A stretch of 64,000 nucleotides of DNA from Terriglobia bacterium. GTDB taxonomy: Bacteria; Acidobacteriota; Terriglobia; Terriglobales; Acidobacteriaceae. Below, piece by piece: positions 51,010 to 58,815 of this stretch. Location of the stretch: assembly GCA_020073645.1 (NCBI GenBank), contig JAIQET010000003.1, positions 1-64,000 on the forward strand, written 5' to 3'. The notes below the pieces were generated by a model. The model saw nothing but the letters and a program-made list of their open reading frames with translations, did not search any database and was not told the origin of the DNA. Each line of letters begins with the position of its first letter. The stretch's first letter is position 1. Made by a program: the position numbers and the translations under genes.

Positions 51010-52635
51010 TCACGCCCCGCTGCCTTGCAGCACGACGGAGACAGTGCGGTACAGAATTCGTAAGTCCATCCACAGGTTCCAACCCTCGATGTATTCCAGG
51101 TCGAGCGCCATATTGCGCCGGAACGACGGATCCCGCCGCGCCGTGACCTGCCACAACCCGGTAATGCCCGGGGTGACGTCCAGTCGCCGCAGGTCTTCCA
51201 GGTCGTAATGCGCGAAATCGTCCAGCGGATGGGGCCGCGGCCCTACCAGGCTCATCTCGCCGCGCAGCACATTCCACAGTTGCGGGATTTCATCCAGGCT
51301 GTAACGGCGCAGGAACCGCCCTACCCGCGTGATGCGCGGATCATCCGTAATCTTGAAGAACGGTCCTTGCCGCTCGTTGCAGGCGCGCAGTTCGGCTTTG
51401 AGCTTGTCCGCCTCCGTGACCATGGTGCGGAACTTGTAGCAGAGAAATTTCCTCCCCTTCTTGCCCACCCGCGGTGCCCGGTACAAGACCGGCCCCTCCG
51501 AGTCCAGCTTGATGAGGAGAGCAATCACCGCCGACGCGAGTGCTAATGCCAACAGTCCAACGGTGGACCCGACCACATCCACCGCGCGCTTCAGAAACAG
51601 CCCGAATGCCGGGATGGGTTCTTCGTACAGCGTGAGGACGGGCACATTGCCAAGATTCTCCAGGGCCGCGGGCTGTGCCTGAAACCCGAACAGGTCAGGG
51701 ACGATCTTCACATCCAACCGGTTCAGCCGGGCGTCGCGGATCACGCGCCGTGCCAGGTCGCGACGCTCCGGGATCGCCAGCAGCACCTCGTCCACAAATT
51801 CCGCTAGCGCCACCCGGGGCAAATCCTCCACCGTACCGAGTACATCGCCTCCCACCAGCCCGTCTTCCACCAGGAATCCCCGCACCGCACGTCCCAATCC
51901 AGGGTTCTGCTCCAGGTGTGCCGCCACTTCTCGGGCAAGCTTTCCGGCTCCCACGATGAGCACGTTCCGCATCTGCGCGGCGTGTACCCCAACGGCCTTC
52001 CGCCGCCACTGTCTCCAGCCCAGCATGGCTAGATAATTGAGCGGCGCGCTCGCCATCAGTGCCCCCAGTGACATTTCGTCGATTCCGAGGCAAATGGCTG
52101 CACTCAGCAGCAGCGTGGACCAGGTCACCACCTTGGCCAGAACGAATCGTTCCTCGCGTGGCGAGCGAAACAACTCCGGCCGGTAGAGCCCCTCCGAGTA
52201 ACCCAGCAGCGTGAGCACTGCGCCCTGCAGCAGCAGCGGTCCGAGGCAGGTGATGGGGAACGAGGAAGACCGCAAAAACACCGACAGGTCGCGGCCCATC
52301 GCGAACTCCAGCAGCCGCCGTAGATGGCTGGCGGCCGCGAAACCCGTGAGCACAACCAGGAAATCCGCCATCACCCGGGCCGCAAGCCGGGCGCGTTGCC
52401 CGGCCACGGAAGGCCTCGGCAGCACCACCCCCGCCAGTGTCTCCAAGGCATTTCGCCTTCGCGGGTCGGGGCGTTCCGGGGTTTCTCCTGCTGTCCAGAA
52501 ACGCCCATCCAGTCCGACGGAGCGCGGCTTCTTGCGCGGAATGCTGCCACCAGAAACCGGCCCCGGGATCACTCGCGGGGCGGGCGCAACTCGGCGCTGG
52601 TGGCTTTCGCGTTCGATTACGGCAGGAGGGGACAC
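51010..52635 (-). CDS. Polyprenyl-phosphate sugar-1-phosphate transferase (WcaJ/WbaP-like initiating enzyme)
   Basis: A 541-residue bacterial sugar transferase. The N-terminal half has hydrophobic helices and a Rossmann-like domain (RNVLIVGAGKLAREVAAHLE). The C-terminal catalytic domain includes KRAVDVVGSTVGLLALALAS, LCYKFRTMVTEADK, RRYSLDEIPQLWNVLRGEMS and VGPRPHPLDDF, then DVTPGITGLWQVTARRD. It loads the first sugar phosphate onto undecaprenyl phosphate to start the repeat unit. Start GTG 52635 follows the nusG-like stop by 1 nt; the frame upstream overlaps that gene. Confidence 0.9.
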   Translation of the reverse strand: MSPPAVIERESHQRRVAPAPRVIPGPVSGGSIPRKKPRSVGLDGRFWTAGETPERPDPRRRNALETLAGVVLPRPSVAGQRARLAARVMADFLVVLTGFAAASHLRRLLEFAMGRDLSVFLRSSSFPITCLGPLLLQGAVLTLLGYSEGLYRPELFRSPREERFVLAKVVTWSTLLLSAAICLGIDEMSLGALMASAPLNYLAMLGWRQWRRKAVGVHAAQMRNVLIVGAGKLAREVAAHLEQNPGLGRAVRGFLVEDGLVGGDVLGTVEDLPRVALAEFVDEVLLAIPERRDLARRVIRDARLNRLDVKIVPDLFGFQAQPAALENLGNVPVLTLYEEPIPAFGLFLKRAVDVVGSTVGLLALALASAVIALLIKLDSEGPVLYRAPRVGKKGRKFLCYKFRTMVTEADKLKAELRACNERQGPFFKITDDPRITRVGRFLRRYSLDEIPQLWNVLRGEMSLVGPRPHPLDDFAHYDLEDLRRLDVTPGITGLWQVTARRDPSFRRNMALDLEYIEGWNLWMDLRILYRTVSVVLQGSGA

Positions 52636-52636
52636 T

Positions 52637-53170
52637 TCAGACCAGTTCCAGTTCGTACCCTTCGATTTTGATCGCCACCGAACGCTGGATCGATTCGATA
52701 GAGATGACCAGGCTCTTTTCCTCGTTCTGCTCCAGGATTCCCTCCAGGCCGTCGAGGCAGCCACCGCGGATCCGCACCTGTCGCCCCAGCGTGAGAAATG
52801 CATGCAGCGAGCAGGGGACCTTGTGTGACAGCAGCTTCTTCAGATCTTCAATTTGCTTGGCAGGAACCGGATTGGTGTCTCCTCCGAACGCGACAAAACG
52901 CAGAACGCCTTCGGTGCGCAACACTTCCAGACGAGACGGACAAGACAGGCTTAGCCACACGAACGCATAACCCGGAAAGAGCGGAATCTGCAAAGCCTTG
53001 CGGCGGTCGCTCCAGCGATGGATCTCCTCCAGCAGCGGAAGGAAGGTCTCCACCCCTTTGTTAGCCAGATGGGCGATGACTTTCTTTTCGAAGCGGTATC
53101 GCGTGAGGATCGCGTACCACTGCGCCGCTTCCAAAGTCTGCGGCGCCAGCAGGGCCGGACTCGCCATCAT
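52637..53170 (-). CDS. RfaH/UpxY-like NusG paralogue (operon-specific antiterminator)
   Basis: A 177-residue NusG-type protein with an NGN domain (QWYAILTRYRFEKKVIAHLA, PLFPGYAFVWL, VLRFVAFGG) and a C-terminal KOW-type segment (VRIRGGCLDGLEGILEQNEE). Paralogues of this kind (RfaH, UpxY, TaA, LoaP) sit in polysaccharide or secondary-metabolite operons and prevent termination within long operons. Its position inside the operon, just before the initiating sugar transferase, supports the same role. The leader at 57245-57276 carries an ops-like element. Confidence 0.85.
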   Translation of the reverse strand: MMASPALLAPQTLEAAQWYAILTRYRFEKKVIAHLANKGVETFLPLLEEIHRWSDRRKALQIPLFPGYAFVWLSLSCPSRLEVLRTEGVLRFVAFGGDTNPVPAKQIEDLKKLLSHKVPCSLHAFLTLGRQVRIRGGCLDGLEGILEQNEEKSLVISIESIQRSVAIKIEGYELELV

Positions 53171-53245
53171 CGGACTGGTTTTCTCCCGGCCATAGCTTCG
53201 CTACTTGAGTCCCAATCCGATTTTCGGCCCGTTTTCCACATCCAA

Positions 53246-53267
53246 TCTCACCACAGAGACACAGAGA
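53246..53267. repeat. Left inverted repeat flanking the GxxExxY gene
   Basis: TCTCACCACAGAGACACAGA (first 20 nt of the element) lies 11 nt past the stop of the 53278-53694 gene. Its inverted counterpart is at 53656-53686. Confidence 0.65.
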
Positions 53268-53277
53268 AAACGCAGTG

Positions 53278-53694
53278 CTAGAGAACCTTTCTGCTAATTC
53301 CTTCTGTCAAAAGCGGGACATTGAAATTGATCAGCAGCCCGACTCTCTTGCCGGACAATTTCAGATGCGTCAGCAGCTGGGCCTCATGCACTGGCAGCAA
53401 CTGTTCGACTGACTTCAATTCGAGAACGACTTCGTCTTGCACCACAAGATCCAGCCTGTAGCCGCAATCAAGACTGACCCCCTTGTAGAGCACTGGAATC
53501 GCTACCTGGCGCCTGAACTCTAATCCCCGCAAACGTAACTCATGGCACAGGCACTCCTCATAGGTTGATTCCAATAAACCCGGGCCGAGCGCCCGATGCA
53601 CTTCGATGGCCGCCCCAATGATGGGGCTTGTGCGCGGGTCTCTCCCTTCCCCGTTCTCTCTGTGCCTCTGTGCCTCTGTGGTGAGAATGTGCAT
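53278..53694 (-). CDS. GxxExxY protein (PD-(D/E)XK nuclease-like superfamily)
   Basis: A 138-residue member of the GxxExxY family. It has the diagnostic [18 protein letters not shown] and, near the middle, the nuclease-like D-x(n)-ExK arrangement ([20 protein letters not shown]), then [20 protein letters not shown] and INFNVP. Family members are small, widespread and of unknown biology. The first 16 codons are made from the right inverted repeat (start [14 protein letters not shown]). It sits between cpsD-like and nusG-like genes in the same direction but is probably an insert. Confidence 0.85.
   Translation of the reverse strand: MHILTTEAQRHRENGEGRDPRTSPIIGAAIEVHRALGPGLLESTYEECLCHELRLRGLEFRRQVAIPVLYKGVSLDCGYRLDLVVQDEVVLELKSVEQLLPVHEAQLLTHLKLSGKRVGLLINFNVPLLTEGISRKVL
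53656..53686. repeat. Right inverted repeat, overlapping the GxxExxY start
   Basis: Read on the minus strand it is TCTCACCACAGAGGCACAGA followed by a second GGCACAGAGAG unit. It is the inverse partner of 53246-53267 with one substitution and an extra CACAGAGG unit. It encodes codons 4-14 of the gene. Confidence 0.65.
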
Positions 53695-53702
53695 CTCCTT
53701 TG

Positions 53703-54434
53703 CTACAGCCTCCGATAAATCCTCTCTGGTATTGGGAAAGTCCTCTCGCTCAAAATAATCCCCAGCAGCCGCGCATTGGCTGCTTGCAGCAGTTCCTTTG
53801 CCTTGCGAGCGGCCATCCGCCGTGTGGAGTTGGCCTCCACCACCAGAATGACTCCATCACTCAAATTGCCCAGCAGCGCCGCTTCGCTGCCCATCGCGAC
53901 GGGAGGGGCATGCAGCAGTGTGTAGTCGAACTCACGCCGCAACTGGCCCAGCCGGCCGCGCAGCCACGATGCCGGCAAGCCACGACCGTTCTCTCCCTGC
54001 CAAACCTGTGGCGGCGCCAGCCACAGGTTTTCGCCAATCTGGCGGGAGGACTCCCGTAACGAACCACGTCTTACCTGACCACAGACTGGGTCGCTGGTGC
54101 TCCTCCCAAAATCGTTTTCCAACTGCGGGGCGCGCCGGTTGGCCTTCACTACGCAAATGCTTCCCGGAGCCTGTTGTGCCAGGGCTTGCCCCACCTGCAT
54201 ACAAACTCCGCTGACATCCGTCTCCTGATCCACGGTGCTGATCACCACCTGCCGCGCAGGCCGGGGCCGCCCCGGGAAGAAGACTTGCGCCACCAGGTGC
54301 CGGATCTGCTCCTCCGCAAACTGGTCACAATCCCAGAACGCACGAGTCTGCGGGACGGATGGTGTCTTCACCTCCTCCGTTTCCAGGATGTCAGGCGGCA
54401 CTGTGATGTGCAGCACTTCCGCGTTTGCGCTCAT
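53703..54434 (-). CDS. CpsD/CapB-like ATPase with degenerate nucleotide-binding motifs
   Basis: A 243-residue protein aligned by position to bacterial tyrosine-kinase ATPases (CpsD, CapB, Wzc C-domain). The P-loop region reads [20 protein letters not shown] instead of a GEGKT/S Walker A. The Walker A' position reads VVKANRR instead of D-x-D, and the Walker B-like strand is DYTLLHAPP, with His where Asp is expected. The C-terminal helices ([20 protein letters not shown]) and tail are conserved. ATP binding is therefore doubtful. It probably acts structurally with the GumC-like chain-length protein, whose stop is 28 nt upstream. Confidence 0.7.
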   Translation of the reverse strand: MSANAEVLHITVPPDILETEEVKTPSVPQTRAFWDCDQFAEEQIRHLVAQVFFPGRPRPARQVVISTVDQETDVSGVCMQVGQALAQQAPGSICVVKANRRAPQLENDFGRSTSDPVCGQVRRGSLRESSRQIGENLWLAPPQVWQGENGRGLPASWLRGRLGQLRREFDYTLLHAPPVAMGSEAALLGNLSDGVILVVEANSTRRMAARKAKELLQAANARLLGIILSERTFPIPERIYRRL

Positions 54435-54462
54435 GGTTTCTTCCTTGCCGCTGAACCCCGAT

Positions 54463-55950
54463 TCACGCGCTCCTCCGTGGCAGGGACGCCAGCACCGGGG
54501 CCCCCAGGTACATCACAACCTCCTCTGGAGTTCGAAACGCCGGATTGAGGTAGTCGGCAGCGAACGCCAGGCCGGTGCTCACCGTGCCGGCCATCGCCAG
54601 GCCCACCAGGCCATAGGTCCACGCCGATCGCACCGGCAGCGCCGGCACCGTGGGCTGTTCCGCGATCATGACGTTCAGGATGCCGCGCTGGTCCAGCGCG
54701 TCTCCGATCCGTGCCTCCTCGCGTTTGTTCGCATAGAGCAGATATTTTTCTTCCGCTGCCTTCACATTGCGCAGCAGATCCTCCTGGGTGATCGCGTGGT
54801 TCCCCAGGCGGTCGGCCATGATCCGGCTCCTGGCCAGGAGCATGCTGCTGGTCTTCACCCGCCCTTCCAGTGCGCTCAACTCCACCTGGGCCTTGACCAG
54901 CTCTGCCTTGGCCCATTCGTGGTTCGGATCGGGTTCCGTGGTCTGTTCCTGCACCGGCCTCAGGTCCTCGGTTGCGATGGTCGCCTTGGTTTCTGCGATC
55001 TGTTCGTCCACCTCGCGCACCAGCCGGTAGGTAGGCTCGAATTTCGTAAGCAGTTCGGTGCGCTTCAGGGTCAACTCCAGCAGCCGGGACTTCATCTTCT
55101 CCAGCAGTTGCGGGTTGTCGGAAGTACGCACCTGGCTGGTGATCTTCTCCGGAAGAGAACGCAGTTTCGATTCCAGCATCAGAATCCGTTGCCTGGTTTC
55201 GGCGATGGCTAACCTTGCCTGCTGGTCATTGGCCTCAGCCTCGCTTAGCTTCTGCAGCGCCAGGTCACGTTGCAGAGGCGCCGAAACCACACCTTCCTCA
55301 TGGGCGAAGTCCATCAACTGGAGTTCTGCGATCTCCAGCCCGCGCCGCGCCTCCGCCATCTGCTGCTCAAAAAACTCGTATTCCCCGGACGGCCTGCGCA
55401 AGAGCAGATGCCTCTCCAGATAAGCGGTAGCGAGGCACTGCAGCACTTTGGCCGACTGGGCCGGATCCGCAGACGCATACCTCACCGCGATCAGCCGCGT
55501 CTTCCGCACCGGCTCCACCTGCAGGCGTTGGCTCAGCCGGCGCACCGCTCGCGCCAGCCGCACCGCCTCATCTTCCTTGCGCCATCGCGACCACCAGCCG
55601 CCTTCCGACGCCAGCCCCGCACTCTGCGCCACGCTGCCCAAGATTTCTTCGTCACGCAGCAGCTCCACTTCGGAGTTCAGCTCTTCCTCGGTCACCTCCT
55701 GGCGTTCAAACTGCGGCGATTGCGTCGGAGCCGGTGACACCACCGGGTCCACGCGGCCCTTCTGTACGAGCACTTTCATTTGTGATTGGTAGGAGGGCGC
55801 AATTAGCCCACACAGAAGAGCCGCGAGCCAGATCCCGGCGAATGTAATCAGCAGCAGCCGGCGTTGGCGAAAGAGCACAGCCAAAAGGTCCCGCACCGTG
55901 AGAGGGTTCACCGGCGCTGACCTGCGAATCAAACTAAGCTCTTCTCGCAT
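54463..55950 (-). CDS. GumC/Wzz-type polysaccharide co-polymerase
   Basis: A 495-residue inner-membrane protein. It has a TM helix at about 32-52 (RRLLLITFAGIWLAALLCGL), a large periplasmic coiled-coil region (EEELNSEVELLRDEEILGSV, EYEFFEQQMAEARRGLEIAE and others) and a second TM near 450 (AWTYGLVGLAMAGTVSTGLA). There is no fused kinase domain; the separate degenerate CpsD follows. It controls chain length and links export to polymerisation. Start ATG 55950. Confidence 0.9.
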   Translation of the reverse strand: MREELSLIRRSAPVNPLTVRDLLAVLFRQRRLLLITFAGIWLAALLCGLIAPSYQSQMKVLVQKGRVDPVVSPAPTQSPQFERQEVTEEELNSEVELLRDEEILGSVAQSAGLASEGGWWSRWRKEDEAVRLARAVRRLSQRLQVEPVRKTRLIAVRYASADPAQSAKVLQCLATAYLERHLLLRRPSGEYEFFEQQMAEARRGLEIAELQLMDFAHEEGVVSAPLQRDLALQKLSEAEANDQQARLAIAETRQRILMLESKLRSLPEKITSQVRTSDNPQLLEKMKSRLLELTLKRTELLTKFEPTYRLVREVDEQIAETKATIATEDLRPVQEQTTEPDPNHEWAKAELVKAQVELSALEGRVKTSSMLLARSRIMADRLGNHAITQEDLLRNVKAAEEKYLLYANKREEARIGDALDQRGILNVMIAEQPTVPALPVRSAWTYGLVGLAMAGTVSTGLAFAADYLNPAFRTPEEVVMYLGAPVLASLPRRSA

Positions 55951-56097
55951 ACCGGATCGCTTGCGGCTGGCAGCCGCGACTCGGGGCTCGATTTAGGGGA
56001 GGGGCAGGGATGGAACCCTGCAAAACGGACTGCCGGTGGAAACATCTCAGCCCCCGACTGTCCAAGCGAACTGCGCCCCTCATTTTCACTGTTCACT

Positions 56098-56994
56098 TCA
56101 AAACTGGGAGGGGTTCCAGTACATGCTGAGATTGGGAATGGGCAGATACCGCCGGATTTTCGAAATCGTATTCTGCGGCACATACACCAGGTCGCCAGGC
56201 CTGAGATGAATGTCTTCCGCCACATTCCGCGCGCTCAGCATCCGTTTCATGTTCAGTACATGGGTCTCGACCAGTTCGTCCGACACTCGGCGGAATACCA
56301 CCACCTGCGAGTGCTTGGCTTGGCCGTTTAAGCCTCCTGCAATAGCGACTGCTTCCGTCACCGTCGTGTCACCGCGAAGTTCGTACTTGCCGGGGCGCGT
56401 CACCTCGCCCCCGGCAATGAAGTACGGTTTGTCGAAGTCCTTCAGGACGATCGTGATCTCCGGATCGTGCAGCATCCCCGCGTAAGCCTCACGGATCGCC
56501 TCCCGCAACTCGACAAGCGCCGCCCCCTCGGCGTACAGCTCCTCCAATCCTTTGAGCGCAATGAACCCGTCGGGTTGCACCGTGACGGTCTGATTGAACT
56601 CGGGGGCGAAGGTAAATCTGATCTCCACCACATCACTCTTGCGCAACCGGTAAAGCGGACGGCGTTCCCCCGTCAGGGCTGGACTCCATGCGCCGTCCGC
56701 TATTCCGGGTTTCGTGGTGGCAGTTGACCCAGCGTTCCCTATGGCTACCCTTGGCCGTTCTTGCTGGGCTACAGCCTCCACCGGACTAACCTGGTGCAGC
56801 CGGTAAAGCGGGCGGCGTTCCCCCGTCAGGGCTGGACTCGATTCGCCGTCCGCTGTCCCGGGTTTCGTGGTGGCAGTTGACCCAGCGTTCCCTATGGCTA
56901 CCCTTGGCCGTTCCTCCTGGGCTACAGCCTCCACCAAAAGCTGTACTACGCAACAAGCGAGAGCTAGAACCGAATATGTCAGGACCCGTTTCAT
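56098..56994 (-). CDS. Wza-type outer-membrane polysaccharide export protein with a duplicated N-terminal segment
   Basis: A 298-residue exporter. It has a signal peptide (YSVLALACCVVQLLVEAVAQ), a Poly_export domain (RLRKSDVVEIRFTFAPEFNQ and LREAIREAYAGMLHDPEITI) and an SLBB-like domain (IAGGEVTRPGKYELRGDTTV, VTEAVAIAGGLN). Between signal and Poly_export lies a tandem duplication of about 45 residues (ERPRVAIGNAGSTATTKPG occurs twice) that is not part of the family. It is the first gene of the exopolysaccharide operon. Confidence 0.88.
   Translation of the reverse strand: MKRVLTYSVLALACCVVQLLVEAVAQEERPRVAIGNAGSTATTKPGTADGESSPALTGERRPLYRLHQVSPVEAVAQQERPRVAIGNAGSTATTKPGIADGAWSPALTGERRPLYRLRKSDVVEIRFTFAPEFNQTVTVQPDGFIALKGLEELYAEGAALVELREAIREAYAGMLHDPEITIVLKDFDKPYFIAGGEVTRPGKYELRGDTTVTEAVAIAGGLNGQAKHSQVVVFRRVSDELVETHVLNMKRMLSARNVAEDIHLRPGDLVYVPQNTISKIRRYLPIPNLSMYWNPSQF
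56647..56935 (-). repeat. Tandem 153-nt duplication within the exporter gene
   Basis: Copies at 56647-56782 and 56800-56935 (136 nt each, 17-nt spacer, period 153 nt, in frame) differ at only a handful of positions. The duplicated protein segment includes RPRVAIGNAGSTATTKPG and SPALTGERRPLYRL. The low divergence suggests a recent event. Confidence 0.9.
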
Positions 56995-57244
56995 CTCGCC
57001 TGCAGCCCGGGGTTCTTCCCCGGAGTTCCAACTTCATTTCAAATTTCAAAGTGCTGGTCGCAACTTACCTTTCGTCGCTTCGGGTGACAAGACATGGGAA
57101 GTGCTGCCCACCAACGTAGGCAAAATCTCGCGTGTGGTTTCGCCCCCGATCCCGGCTCGCGGATTTCTCTTCCGACTGCGATGTCTTGGGGATGCTCGGG
57201 TAGGTATTGGCTGCGATTGCGAGGGCTCTTGCGAGATTATTCTT

Positions 57245-57276
57245 ACGCTACCTTGGTGCTGTCTACCAAAGTAGAC
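57245..57276 (-). promoter_or_regulatory. Hairpin plus ops-like element in the exopolysaccharide leader
   Basis: On the minus strand, a 6-bp hairpin GTCTAC-TTTG-GTAGAC (57276-57261) is followed 8 nt later by GGTAGCGT (57252-57245). GGTAGCGT is the core of the E. coli ops element that recruits RfaH. It lies about 250 nt upstream of the first gene, while an RfaH-like protein is encoded in the operon. Confidence 0.45.
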
Positions 57277-57357
57277 TTGCGAAGGCTGCGGTTACTCCTC
57301 TTGCCGTGTGAGTAAACTTTGGAAAATGGGCGAGTTTTGTGCTTTGTTCTCCGATAA

Positions 57358-57377
57358 TTGCATCATTTCTCATGCAA
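57358..57377. promoter_or_regulatory. 20-nt dyad, candidate operator
   Basis: TTGCAT-N8-ATGCAA is a perfect inverted repeat in the AT-rich part of the divergent region. It is a plausible binding site of the adjacent LuxR-type regulator. Confidence 0.45.
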
Positions 57378-57544
57378 AGTGACCCTGTTCAAGAATCAGC
57401 GGTCGCCAACTTTTCCACAACAATGGGGGCCTGTTGCAATGTGGGAACGTCACAGAAATGGGTCATGCCGGTCGCGTAGATTGTCACAGTGCGCTCCCTA
57501 TACTGCATCGGAGCGTTGATCTCAGACCTGCATTTGGGGGAGCC

Positions 57545-58255
57545 ATGGAATCTATACCCGCCAGTCCGTCACATCCTATCGGCGTGTTGGTTGCCGATTC
57601 TAATCAGATGCAGTCGCAGCTTCTGGTCGGCGCCCTGCGCCGGCGGCCCGAATTCCGCGTGACCTCGTGCCTCATGGATATCAACGAGATCATGATCGCC
57701 GCCAACTCGGCGGAAGTGCAGGTGGCGGTGCTGAACCTGGAGCGCAGGAAAGACGGTTGCCACGACCTGACCATGGTTCGCCGCCTTCACTTGCTACACC
57801 CGGAGATTGCGAAGATCGTGCTGCTGGATTCCTATGATGCGGAGTTGGTGGTCAGCGCCTTCCGCTCCGGAGTCAAAGGTCTGTTCTGCTTTGCCGAGTA
57901 CCCGTTCCGGCTCTTGTGCAAGTGCATCCACATCGTCCATCGCGGCCAGGTCTGGGCCAACAACGAGCAACTGCAGTATCTGCTGGATGCCGTGACCCAC
58001 GTGCCTTCCCTGCGCGTGGTCAATGCCAATGGAATGAAGTTGCTCACGCCCCGCGAAGAGCAGGTGGTCGCACTGGTCGCCGATGGGCTTAGTAATCGCG
58101 ACGTCGCTCAAGAACTCCGTCTCAGCGAACATACGATCAAGAAATATCTCTTCCGCATCTTTGACAAGCTTGGCATCTCCAGCCGCGTGGAACTGGTGCT
58201 CTACGCCGTAAGCCACGGCGACCATCGCCAGGCGGAGTGGCTCGCAGGGGTGTGA
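57545..58255 (+). CDS. LuxR/NarL-type regulator with a pseudo-receiver domain
   Basis: A 236-residue regulator. The N-terminal domain (about residues 10-130) folds like a response-regulator receiver (IGVLVADSNQMQSQLLVGAL at the acidic-pocket end and VLLDSYDAELVVSAFRSGVK), but the phosphorylation site reads AVLNLERRKDG, with Asn in place of Asp. The C-terminal LuxR helix-turn-helix is intact (LTPREEQVVALVADGLSNRD and SEHTIKKYLFRIFDKLGISS). ATG 57545 has GGGGGAG just upstream. It is divergent from the exopolysaccharide operon, which it probably regulates. Confidence 0.85.
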   Translation: MESIPASPSHPIGVLVADSNQMQSQLLVGALRRRPEFRVTSCLMDINEIMIAANSAEVQVAVLNLERRKDGCHDLTMVRRLHLLHPEIAKIVLLDSYDAELVVSAFRSGVKGLFCFAEYPFRLLCKCIHIVHRGQVWANNEQLQYLLDAVTHVPSLRVVNANGMKLLTPREEQVVALVADGLSNRDVAQELRLSEHTIKKYLFRIFDKLGISSRVELVLYAVSHGDHRQAEWLAGV

Positions 58256-58292
58256 GCAGCTTGGTCCGGCGATCTTGCAGGGGGATGAAGGC

Positions 58293-58325
58293 CTTGTTCT
58301 GAAAACAGAACAAGAATCATTTTCC
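58293..58325 (+). terminator. Hairpin after the LuxR gene, probable terminator
   Basis: CTTGTTCTG-AAAA-CAGAACAAG (58293-58314) is a perfect 9-bp stem with a tetraloop, followed by AATCATTTTCC, a modest U-tract. Confidence 0.5.
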
Positions 58326-58327
58326 GC

Positions 58328-58355
58328 TTGACAAGTCTCCTGGCGGAGGTAGTAT
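58328..58355 (+). promoter_or_regulatory. Strong promoter of the 58470-60194 unit
   Basis: TTGACA (58328-58333) and TAGTAT (58350-58355), spacer 16 nt, is close to the sigma70 consensus. The predicted start near 58362 gives a roughly 108-nt leader. Confidence 0.7.
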
Positions 58356-58469
58356 TCGGCCCGCGAAGGGCGGGCCCGTTAGCGGCCCGTGCTGAGCTGT
58401 CCTTCCCCTTAGGTTAGGCCCCCTCAACAATCGGCGTGGTGCTTGTGCGACTACGCCCGGGGAGAGTAT

Positions 58470-58802
58470 ATGCCGGACCTTACTGATCTCATCACCTGGG
58501 AAGTCGCACTCTTCTTGCTGGCAATGTTCGGCATTGTGGCTGTGCAAATCCTCACCGGCCACATCAGTACGAAGGGGCTGCTGATGAAGAAGGAAGGGGA
58601 CCGCTCTTTCAGCCCAGAGCGGGTGCAGCTCTTGTTGGCCACTCTGGCCGCTGCTTTCGAGTACGTGTCGCAGCTGCTGAAAGACCCCACGCACTTTCCT
58701 GAGGTTTCCCAAAACTGGCTCTTGCTTTTTGGTGGCAGCCACGCATTCTACCTGGGCCGCAGGTTCTATCTACGACGGCCCACTCAAGCGAAACGCTCCT
58801 GA
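58470..58802 (+). CDS. Unknown three-TM membrane protein A
   Basis: A 110-residue protein with a hydrophobic helix at about 10-28 (EVALFLLAMFGIVAVQIL), a middle segment with KGLLMKKEGDRSFSPERVQL, a second helix and a C-terminal helix LLLFGGSHAFYLGRRF. The layout matches its downstream neighbour (see findings). ATG 58470 has GGGGAG 5 nt upstream, favoured over a start at 58443. No family is recognised. Confidence 0.7.
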   Translation: MPDLTDLITWEVALFLLAMFGIVAVQILTGHISTKGLLMKKEGDRSFSPERVQLLLATLAAAFEYVSQLLKDPTHFPEVSQNWLLLFGGSHAFYLGRRFYLRRPTQAKRS

Positions 58803-58815
58803 AAGGAGATTCACC

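Larger units (their letters stand above)
56995..57544. other. Divergent regulatory region between the exopolysaccharide operon and the LuxR gene
   Basis: About 550 nt with no supported gene. It holds the hairpin and ops-like octamer of the operon leader (57245-57276) and a 20-nt dyad (57358-57377), and presumably both promoters. The half near the operon is GC-rich; the part around 57310-57420 is clearly more AT-rich. Confidence 0.6.

Noticed and set aside
57424-57438. Possible sigma54 promoter before the LuxR gene (TGG...TTGCA)
   Set aside because: The GG-to-GC spacing is one base shorter than the strict sigma54 rule, and no enhancer-binding protein is linked.
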